A stretch of DNA of 64,000 nucleotides from Adlercreutzia caecimuris B7 (GTDB lineage: Bacteria > Actinomycetota > Coriobacteriia > Coriobacteriales > Eggerthellaceae). Below are positions 57,775-64,000 of the stretch, piece after piece. Position 1 is the first letter of the stretch, and each line of letters begins with the position of its first letter. The position numbers were made by a program, and so were the translations under genes. Under the pieces are notes generated by a model. That model made no database searches. It had not been told where the DNA came from and saw nothing but the letters and a program-made list of their open reading frames with translations. The stretch spans positions 1,017,226 through 1,081,225 of the forward strand of contig NZ_KE159646.1 of NCBI RefSeq assembly GCF_000403355.2, in the 5' to 3' direction.

Positions 57775-58539
57775 TCAGCTCCTTCGCAAGTTCAAATGGT
57801 TGATGGCGCTTGCCTGGAAGGCGGCGCCGAAGCCGTTGTCGATATTTACCACCGAGACGCCGCTCGCACACGAGTTCAGCATGGCCAGAAGCGCGGCGAT
57901 GCCCCCGAAGGAGGCTCCGTAGCCCACCGAGGTGGGCACCGCGATAACGGGGCACGACACCAGGCCGCCCACCACGCTGGCAAGCGCCCCCTCCATGCCG
58001 GCCACCGTTACCACCACGCGCGCGGCGGCGAGTACGTCGGCGCAGTCGAGCAGGCGATGAATGCCGGCCACGCCCACGTCGTAGAGACGATCCACCTCGT
58101 TGCCGAGGAACTCGGCCGTAAGCGCAGCCTCCTCGGCCACGGGCATGTCGCTCGTGCCGGCGGCAGCCACCACCACGCGCCCGTCGCCGTCGGGTGCGGG
58201 CATGCCGCCGAAGACGAGCAGGCGCGCCGTCTCGTAGTACGCAAGCGGCACCGGCCGAGCCGCCAGTGCCGCCGCCAGCGAGGACGAGCCTTGGGGCGCA
58301 ACTCGCCGTTGCGCCTCGTGCCTTTCCCAAGCCGTCGCCACCACTTGGGCCTTCTCAGCACTCACCCGCGTGGCCAGCACCCGCTCCTGGCCGCCCTCGA
58401 TGAGCGCCGCGGCAATGGCGGCAATCTGCTCAGCCGTCTTCCCCTCGCCGAAAATCACCTCGCCTGCGCCCTGGCGGGCCGCCCGATCGAGATCGGGTCG
58501 GGCGAAGTCGAGGGCAGGGCCGTTGCAATCGGTATCCAC
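57775..58539 (-). CDS. larB: Nickel-pincer cofactor carboxylase LarB
   Basis: 254 aa. It has an AIR-carboxylase/PurE-like C-terminal half ([20 protein letters not shown] and [20 protein letters not shown]) and an N-terminal [19 protein letters not shown] segment typical of LarB, which carboxylates and hydrolyses nicotinate adenine dinucleotide to start pincer synthesis. GTG 58539 with AAAGG upstream gives the usual family length; an ATG at 58626 is an alternative with no good RBS. larE and the client enzyme are not in the window. Confidence 0.9.
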   Translation of the reverse strand: MDTDCNGPALDFARPDLDRAARQGAGEVIFGEGKTAEQIAAIAAALIEGGQERVLATRVSAEKAQVVATAWERHEAQRRVAPQGSSSLAAALAARPVPLAYYETARLLVFGGMPAPDGDGRVVVAAAGTSDMPVAEEAALTAEFLGNEVDRLYDVGVAGIHRLLDCADVLAAARVVVTVAGMEGALASVVGGLVSCPVIAVPTSVGYGASFGGIAALLAMLNSCASGVSVVNIDNGFGAAFQASAINHLNLRRS

Positions 58540-58736
58540 AAAGCGCGCCTTTCTTCCCGGCAAATCACATCGGCCGCCCCGGGCCGAATCTTCAACGTCT
58601 ATGATAAATGTTTGAGCTGACTCCATGTCTAGAGAAGAACAGGCAATCGGAGATGCGAATCGAAAGAACAGGGAAGAAAAACGCCCCGGGAAGCCGGGGC
58701 GAGCAAATGCGCGTCGTGCGTCTCGGGAAGAACGCC

Positions 58737-59120
58737 CTATTCCTCGGGGCGCAGGGCGCGCTCGCTGTCGGCCATGATGTCATCGTAGTGATCGATCTTG
58801 TACTGCAAGCGCTCTAAGGCGCGCTCCAGATCGGCTATGCGCTCGCGAATGGCGATGCTCTGGCGGGCGAGCAGCTCCTTGCGGGCCTCCCGCGTGCTGT
58901 CGCCTTGGTCAATGAGCTCCATGTACTCCACGAGCGACTCGATGGACATGCCGGCATCCCGCATGCACTTGACGAACTCCACCGCGTTGCAGCTGGCCTC
59001 ATCGTAGTCGCGGATGCCGCTGCCGTTACGGGGCACATGGCGCAACAGGCCGATGCGCTCGTAATAGCGCAGCGTATCGGTGGAGACACCGTAGCGCTTG
59101 CTGACTTCCGCGATCTTCAT
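58737..59120 (-). CDS. MerR-family transcriptional regulator
   Basis: 127 aa. The N-terminal MerR helix-turn-helix and wing read [20 protein letters not shown] and [20 protein letters not shown]; a dimerisation helix follows to the end. No cysteine pattern for metal sensing is seen in the C-terminal half. ATG 59120 has AAGGGACC upstream. Its own promoter has the long spacer typical of MerR targets. Confidence 0.9.
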   Translation of the reverse strand: MKIAEVSKRYGVSTDTLRYYERIGLLRHVPRNGSGIRDYDEASCNAVEFVKCMRDAGMSIESLVEYMELIDQGDSTREARKELLARQSIAIRERIADLERALERLQYKIDHYDDIMADSERALRPEE

Positions 59121-59175
59121 TCGGTCCCTTTCAACGCAGGAGCTGCATTCAGCCACTCTCGCAGACTGCATGTCA

Positions 59176-59206
59176 ATTAGACCATATGGAGTAGGCTACA
59201 AGTCAA
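59176..59206 (-). promoter_or_regulatory. MerR-type promoter with 19-bp spacer
   Basis: Minus strand TTGACT (59201-59206), 19-bp spacer, TCTAAT (59176-59181). The spacer contains the dyad GTAGgCTAC (59191-59199). The over-long spacer and central dyad are the hallmark of promoters bent by MerR activators, so autoregulation is likely. Confidence 0.7.
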
Positions 59207-59306
59207 GACCGCATCGCCAGATTCCTCCGAATGACTCCCCGCCTGCGCCTCTCGCGCACAGGCGGAGCGCATCCGCGCAAGACCGAGCCCCGCGCCGTTG
59301 GTGCCC

Positions 59307-59924
59307 CTACGCCGAAGGGGTCGCCAACCTGTCGCGCAAGACGCGCAGAGCGCATCCCCGGTGCGAGATGGCGTTCTTCTCCTCCTGGCTCACCTCGGCC
59401 AAAGTGCGCTCGCCGCCGAAGGCATCGGGGAAGAACAGCGGGTCGTAGCCGAAACCCTCCTCGCCGCGCGGTTCGTGGCCGATGGCCCCCTCCACGGTAC
59501 CGCGAGCCACCGTCTCGGTTCCATCTTCGTCGATGAACACGAGAGTGCACGCGAAGCGCGCCGCGCGCTCGCCATCGGGAACCCCCGCTAGCTCCGCGAG
59601 CAACTTCGCATTGTTAGCCGCATCATCGCCGTCGGCGCCCGCATAGCGCGACGAGTACACCCCGGGTGCTCCGTCAAGCGCGTCCACCTCGAGCCCCGAG
59701 TCATCGGCAAGCACCGCGCAGGCAAGACCCGCCGCCTGAGCCGCCGCCCGGGCCGCCTCGGCCTTGATGCGCCCGTTGCCCTCGAAACTGTCGGCGTCTT
59801 CCACGGGGTCGGAGGCAAGCCCCGCCTCGGCAAGCGTGCGAAACTCCCAGCCCTCGAAGTCGAGCGCCGAGCGGATCTCGGACACCTTGTGAGCGTTGTT
59901 GGTGGCGATGACGACGGTCTTCAT
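59307..59924 (-). CDS. rdgB: XTP/dITP diphosphatase (RdgB/HAM1)
   Basis: 205 aa house-cleaning pyrophosphatase that removes ITP and XTP from nucleotide pools. VVIATNNAHKVSEI at the start, VLADDSGLEVDALDGAPGVY and GFGYDPLFF are diagnostic. ATG 59924 follows AGGAGG. It lies 11 bp after murI, a common pairing. Confidence 0.96.
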   Translation of the reverse strand: MKTVVIATNNAHKVSEIRSALDFEGWEFRTLAEAGLASDPVEDADSFEGNGRIKAEAARAAAQAAGLACAVLADDSGLEVDALDGAPGVYSSRYAGADGDDAANNAKLLAELAGVPDGERAARFACTLVFIDEDGTETVARGTVEGAIGHEPRGEEGFGYDPLFFPDAFGGERTLAEVSQEEKNAISHRGCALRVLRDRLATPSA

Positions 59925-59935
59925 GGAAGGTCCTC

Positions 59936-60838
59936 CTAGTTCACGGAAACGGTGGGCAGTTCCACATGCCCCGCCACGTCCATGGGACGGGCGAGCACGC
60001 GGCTGCCGAAACGGCGGAACTCCTCGACATCGGGGCCCGTCGTGAAAAACGCGTGCGCCGGCACGTTGCCCGGGCACGCGAGGCTGTGTCGCCGCCGCAG
60101 AATATGGTCCACGTCGCGCGCAGTCTCGTCAGCCGACGAGACCAAGGTAACGGGGCGCCCCACAACCCCGCCGATGAGCGCCTTCAGGAGCGGGTAGTGG
60201 GTGCAGCCCAGCACGAGAGTGTCTATCTCGCAACGGCGCAAAGGCTCCAGGTACTCGCGGGCGATCTCCTCGAACTCGGGACGGATGTAGACTTTCGAGG
60301 CGTCGGAGAGGTAGTCCTCGATGGGGCCTTCCGCCATTTTCAGCCCCAGCTCGGCAATCTCCACGAAACGCGGCGTGGCCGTCGAGAACACGGTGATGCC
60401 CGCGTCGATATGGCGGATGGCATCGGAGTAGGCGTTGGATTCCACCGTGCCCTTGGTGGCGATGACGCCCACGCGCCGGTTCAGAGTAGCGTGGGCCGCA
60501 GCCCGCGCGCCCGGCTCCACCACGCCCACCACCGGCACCGGGAAGACGCGCTGGGCATGGGCGAGGCCGGCGGCGGTAGCCGTGTTGCAGGCGATGACGA
60601 TCATCTTCACATCGTGGCCCAGAAGCCATGTGCAGATCTGCTGGACGAAACGGTCTACCTCGGCCTGGTCGCGCGGGCCGTAGGGGCAGCGAGCGGAGTC
60701 GCCGAAGTACACGAGGCTCTCCTCGGGCAGGCGCTTCTGGAGCGCCCGGGCCACCGTGAGGCCGCCGTAGCCCGAATCGAAGACCCCGATGGGCCGGTTG
60801 TCGTAGCCGTCGAGGCCGTCGGCGCGCATCTGCTCCAC
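59936..60838 (-). CDS. murI: Glutamate racemase
   Basis: 300 aa. It provides D-glutamate for peptidoglycan. The two catalytic cysteines are in VIACNTATAAGL and LVLGCTHYPLL; the N-terminal IGVFDSGYGGLTVARALQ is typical. Start GTG 60838 lies 10 bp after the L,D-transpeptidase stop; an ATG three codons later is possible. Confidence 0.96.
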   Translation of the reverse strand: MEQMRADGLDGYDNRPIGVFDSGYGGLTVARALQKRLPEESLVYFGDSARCPYGPRDQAEVDRFVQQICTWLLGHDVKMIVIACNTATAAGLAHAQRVFPVPVVGVVEPGARAAAHATLNRRVGVIATKGTVESNAYSDAIRHIDAGITVFSTATPRFVEIAELGLKMAEGPIEDYLSDASKVYIRPEFEEIAREYLEPLRRCEIDTLVLGCTHYPLLKALIGGVVGRPVTLVSSADETARDVDHILRRRHSLACPGNVPAHAFFTTGPDVEEFRRFGSRVLARPMDVAGHVELPTVSVN

Positions 60839-60848
60839 GACAACTGCC

Positions 60849-62576
60849 CTACTTGTGAACGACGACCACGTCGCCGACTTCCAGCACCTCGTGGAGTTCC
60901 TTGGCCTTATCGGGCGGTAGGTTCACGCACCCGTGGCTGCCGTGCTCCTTGTACCACTTGCCGCCGAACTTTGCCTGCCAGCCGGCATCGTGGAAGCCGA
61001 TGGAATTGTCCTTAAAGGGCATCCAGTACTCCACCTCGGTCTCGTAGTCCTTCGTGCCGTCGGGCTTGTAGCCGCGCAGCACCGACTTGCCGTCGTTGGT
61101 CTTGATGTAGTAGGTGCCCTCGGGGGTGTCGCGGCCGTCCTTGGGAAGACCGCTCACGATATCGCTCTCCCACAGCACCTTGCCGTCCTCGTCGAAGAGC
61201 GTGGCGTGCTGCTTTTTCAGATCCACATCGATGTAGCGGCTGCCGAAGTCGCGCCCGTGCTCGTCGGGAGCGGTCGCGGCATTCTGCTTCATCACGATCT
61301 CGATGGTGCCGCCCTCGCCCGCTTCCAGGGCCTCCTTCACCTTCTCGGCCGTGGCCTGGCTGTCGGTGATCCAGCCGTAGTCGCCGCCCTTTACGGTGAA
61401 TTTCTTGCCGTCGGGACGCGTATAGGTGCGCGTGGCGCCCACCGTGTCCATGGCGTTCACCTTCTCCTGAACCATGGACACCAAAGGCGTCGCATCGAAG
61501 GACACCGTCAGGTCGTCGGCCACCTTCACCTGCTCGGCGATGGCCTCCTTGTCGATGGCCAGCACCTCCTTGCCCGCCATGGTCAGCGTAAGCGCGCCGT
61601 CCATGTAGGTGTTGGCCTGCTCGCGGGCCGCGGCCAAGGCCGGATCGTCCTCGGTGACGGACGGCTTGGCGAGCACGGCATCGGTAAGTTTCACCTTCGG
61701 GGCGAAGTTCACCGTGCCCTTGGTCACCTGATCGAGCACTACGTCGGCCAAAAGGGTGTTACCCTCCTCCTCGGGCTCGATCTTGAAGGCCTGGGCGGCA
61801 TCGTCGAAAGCCAAGCTTGCGTTCTTCGGCGCCTGGCCCTTGCTGTTGACGGCGTCTACCGCCGCCTGAATGGTGTCGGCCAACGCCGTCTCCTCGAAGG
61901 TGGAGACCAGATCCTGGGTATCGTCGTGGTTCTGGAACACCTCGTAGGGCCATGCCCACGGATCCATCTGCGAGAGCAGGTTGTCGGCAATGGCCTGGGA
62001 ATCCAAGGTCATGCCCATGTCCTTGGCGGCCAAGGTCAGATCGAGCCCGTGGCCCTCCACTTTGAAGGTGTAGTCTCCCAGCACCCCGTCGAGCATCTCA
62101 TGCACCTCGTCGGGCGTCATGCCCGAGATGTCCATGTCGAGGATGGAGGTATGGGGGAAGAAGCGCCCCATGAAGACGAAGACCCCCGCGAAGTAGATGA
62201 TGGCGACGACGCCGACGAGGGACGCGACGGCAATGCCGAAGATCTTGAGGCCCCGGCGCTTGCCGGAGCCGGGGGGATTGGGGTTCACCTGATAGCCGGG
62301 CACATAGCCGCCCTCGCCCGCGGGCGCCAGATGCGGGGCCTGGTACGGAGCAGGCGGCGCAGGCGGCACGGGGGTTCCTCCCGCCGCACGCTTTGGCGCG
62401 GTGGGCTGCGCGGGCATCGCCGCGGTCGGCTGCACCGCAGGCGCGCCAGAGGGGCGACCGCGCGGCACCTCTATCTTCCCGCTGCGCCCCGCAGGACGCG
62501 CAGGCGCGGGCGCCTGGGCCCCGGAGGGCTGCTGCTCATTCGATTTTCCGTGTCTTCCCTGGTTATGCTTGGCCAT
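60849..62576 (-). CDS. L,D-transpeptidase (YkuD) with membrane anchor
   Basis: 575 aa. A Pro/Ala-rich cytoplasmic tail of about 105 residues precedes a membrane helix at about 110-135, then two putative peptidoglycan-binding domains (about 150-420) and a C-terminal YkuD catalytic domain (about 445-575) whose active site HGSHGCVNLP is intact. It forms 3-3 crosslinks or attaches proteins to peptidoglycan. First gene of the ldt-murI-rdgB group, so wall genes cluster here. Confidence 0.93.
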   Translation of the reverse strand: MAKHNQGRHGKSNEQQPSGAQAPAPARPAGRSGKIEVPRGRPSGAPAVQPTAAMPAQPTAPKRAAGGTPVPPAPPAPYQAPHLAPAGEGGYVPGYQVNPNPPGSGKRRGLKIFGIAVASLVGVVAIIYFAGVFVFMGRFFPHTSILDMDISGMTPDEVHEMLDGVLGDYTFKVEGHGLDLTLAAKDMGMTLDSQAIADNLLSQMDPWAWPYEVFQNHDDTQDLVSTFEETALADTIQAAVDAVNSKGQAPKNASLAFDDAAQAFKIEPEEEGNTLLADVVLDQVTKGTVNFAPKVKLTDAVLAKPSVTEDDPALAAAREQANTYMDGALTLTMAGKEVLAIDKEAIAEQVKVADDLTVSFDATPLVSMVQEKVNAMDTVGATRTYTRPDGKKFTVKGGDYGWITDSQATAEKVKEALEAGEGGTIEIVMKQNAATAPDEHGRDFGSRYIDVDLKKQHATLFDEDGKVLWESDIVSGLPKDGRDTPEGTYYIKTNDGKSVLRGYKPDGTKDYETEVEYWMPFKDNSIGFHDAGWQAKFGGKWYKEHGSHGCVNLPPDKAKELHEVLEVGDVVVVHK

Positions 62577-62886
62577 ATCGTGCTTTCGTGGAATCGCTCG
62601 TCAGGACGGGGCCGCAACGCCCCTCTCTTTGGGAAAGAATTATACGACACTCCCCCGCATGCGAGAACGGGCATCCTCGGCCTCGGCGTTACTTTCACAC
62701 ACGCGCGGCCGCCCGCGCCCCGGCGCGGGCCATTTACCACGGCCTGTCCACGAAACTTACGCGAGTTTCAGAAGTATTCCCAGAACATGACTGGTTTTCT
62801 TAAGATTTGGAAGGCGTCTGCGACGGCTGGGAAAAGAGAAGCCCCTCTGACCAGGCAGGTTTCCAGTCAGAGGGGCCGAACGGTTC
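62577..62886. other. Gap between the L,D-transpeptidase gene and ssrA
   Basis: 310 bp with no protein gene. It holds the L,D-transpeptidase promoter region, with a TATAAT on the minus strand at 62639-62644, and the ssrA terminator. Confidence 0.6.
62830..62876 (-). terminator. ssrA terminator
   Basis: Eleven-bp perfect stem (62841-62851 with 62866-62876) and a 14-nt loop, followed on the minus strand by TTCTCTTTTCCC, just after the 3' end of tmRNA. Confidence 0.85.
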
Positions 62887-63266
62887 TGGTGGAGGCGCGG
62901 AGAATCGAACTCCGGTCCATACTAAATCGTCCACGAGGCTCTACAAGCTTAGTTGGCGATCGGGCTTCGGAGCGGATCGGTTCGCCAACCAACGTGGCCG
63001 CTCCTAGTCGGTTCAATCTTTCCCGCGGCCATACCGACTACGTGCCGCGGGGCATTCCCCTCAAATGACGCCTTGCCCGGTTCGGGGAAACACCGGGGTC
63101 GGCGATCACCAAAAACTGCGGTTAGGCAGCCATGGCGGCCGGCATGTAGTAGCCGGTCTTAGAAGTGTTTTTGCCAATTAACTTGACGTTACCCCTGTTT
63201 AACGTGGCGAGGAGACCACGACCTGCTCCTCGTTTCGGACTTACCATGTCGAAACCAGTCGCCCCC
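62887..63266 (-). ncRNA. ssrA: Transfer-messenger RNA
   Basis: About 380 nt one-piece tmRNA. The 5' end GGGGGCGACTGGTTTCGAC pairs with the 3' end, which carries a T-arm like GGAGTTCGATTCTCC and an encoded CCA. The tag frame (63122-63175) encodes GKNTSKTGYYMPAAMAA and a TAA stop. It rescues stalled ribosomes together with SmpB. The tag ends AMAA instead of the common ALAA. Confidence 0.95.
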
Positions 63267-63282
63267 AAAGGGTTGCCGTCCC

Positions 63283-63310
63283 ATTCTAGCGGCCGCGCCT
63301 TTCCTGTCAA
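63283..63310 (-). promoter_or_regulatory. ssrA promoter
   Basis: Minus strand consensus TTGACA (63305-63310), 16-bp spacer, TAGAAT (63283-63288), 17 bp before the mature 5' end, leaving a short leader for RNase P. Confidence 0.8.
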
Positions 63311-63388
63311 GGGCAGCACAGCCGCCTGCGGTGCGGGTGCGGGCGAGCGCGCGGCCGCCCGCATCCGCGCCAGGCAGCTGGTGGCCGT

Positions 63389-64000
63389 CTACTGGGCCAC
63401 GGTCACCAGCTCGGTGCCGTCCAGATCGTAGTCGTCCAGGCACAGGCTGTGGCGCGCCGGCTCGTCGTAGGTGCACCAGTAGTAGGTGCGGCTCGCCGCG
63501 GAGTAGCAGTCGCTGAACATGGTGTACTCGTAGCGGCCGTCGCCCATCTTGCCGGCGCCCTTGCACATCGAGCAGCCCTCCAAGGTGCGGAACAGGCGCG
63601 TCACGTTCGCGGCCTCGCCCTCCTCGGTCGGGTAGTTCGCGTTCAGGTAGGCGGCGCGCACGAAGCGGCTGGCCGGGTCATAGCCGCCCGGGAAGCCCAC
63701 CATGCCCGCGCCGGTGCCGAAGGCCTTCAGGGTATCGCGGGTCCAGGTGACCGGCTCCGGGTGCTCGTTGCTCACGTGCAGGTAGTTGCGCACGTTCTCG
63801 GCATGCCACGGGAAGGGCGGCTGGTTGGTCAGCACGTCAAGATCGTCGTCGTACACGTGCATGCCGTCGGCCTGGCACTCGATGACGATGGACTCCTTCG
63901 CGTCACCCACGATCCAGTGCAGCTGGGCCACGGCGTAGCCCTCGTTGGGGGCCTTGGCCACGAGCGTGACCTTCTTAAGCGCGGAGCGCACCTCGGCCAC
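63389..64000 (-). CDS. Choloylglycine hydrolase family protein, C-terminal part (runs off the window)
   Basis: 204 visible codons of an Ntn-hydrolase related to bile salt hydrolase and penicillin V acylase. VLTNQPPFPWHAENVRNYL holds the TN(x)P substrate-site asparagine; GFPGGYDPASRFVRAAYLN holds the conserved arginine. The catalytic Cys2 and N-terminus lie beyond base 64000, so activity and any signal peptide cannot be judged. The gut lifestyle makes bile acid or N-acyl amide deconjugation plausible. Confidence 0.88.
   Translation of the reverse strand: MAEVRSALKKVTLVAKAPNEGYAVAQLHWIVGDAKESIVIECQADGMHVYDDDLDVLTNQPPFPWHAENVRNYLHVSNEHPEPVTWTRDTLKAFGTGAGMVGFPGGYDPASRFVRAAYLNANYPTEEGEAANVTRLFRTLEGCSMCKGAGKMGDGRYEYTMFSDCYSAASRTYYWCTYDEPARHSLCLDDYDLDGTELVTVAQ

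Overview
The window is a dense, GC-rich stretch of bacterial chromosome. About 50 protein genes plus tmRNA are recognisable, and all but one lie on the minus strand. The gene set points to the Coriobacteriia, probably Eggerthellaceae: a membrane-bound LuxR regulator beside arginine deiminase, a split transketolase, a NadD-YqeK fusion, a HisZ-HisG fusion, a SARP-type regulator beside cytochrome bd, a choloylglycine-hydrolase-family gene, and an L31 preceded by hairpins. This placement is inferred from gene content; no 16S gene is present.

Layout, low to high coordinate (transcription mostly runs right to left). 1-10009: rnr (partial), a CtpA-like protein lacking its nucleophile, ftsX, ftsE, split transketolase, prfB, secA. 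10315-16488: PaaI thioesterase, a repeat-rich gap, cydB-cydA and a large SARP/STAND regulator. 16921-23595: the rplU-rpmA-obg-proB-proA-nadD/yqeK-rsfS cluster. 23806-28107: YfcC-type transporter, arginine deiminase and the only plus-strand gene, a membrane LuxR regulator. 28141-32991: polA, an orphan OmpR/GlnR-like regulator, glnA. 33129-40930: rpmE, desulfoferrodoxin, lgt, a zinc ribbon, a Cys-rich protein, an NFU scaffold, a degenerate LCP protein, murA, tsf-rpsB. 41185-42769: a basic secreted protein of unlike composition with a long leader. 42770-48535: MetRS-like protein, sppA, rho, transaldolase. 48820-56549: the histidine operon hisZG-D-C-B-H-A-F-I. 56874-59120: larC, larB (nickel-pincer cofactor), merR. 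59307-62576: rdgB, murI, L,D-transpeptidase. 62887-63266: ssrA. 63389-64000: partial choloylglycine-hydrolase-family gene.

Functionally the window mixes core machinery (translation, secretion, division, wall synthesis, termination, repair) with amino-acid metabolism (proline, histidine, glutamine, arginine deiminase) and gut-type accessory functions (cytochrome bd, superoxide reductase, nickel-pincer cofactor, bile-salt-hydrolase-like enzyme).

The most striking unexplained signal is a family of about 110-125 bp nested-hairpin elements in four gaps, three of which may lie inside transcripts (secA/prfB, proB/proA, upstream of polA, hisA/hisF), plus a half copy. Two short modules are nearly constant, while inner and outer stems change sequence but stay paired; several stem mismatches are G-U wobbles only if the minus strand is the RNA. 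Other leads are an 11-bp triple repeat upstream of the SARP gene, tandem hairpins in the rpmE leader, catalytic-residue losses in CtpA-like and LCP proteins, an RF2 with SPT instead of SPF, a divergent MetRS-like protein, and a 9-C tract upstream of the secreted protein.
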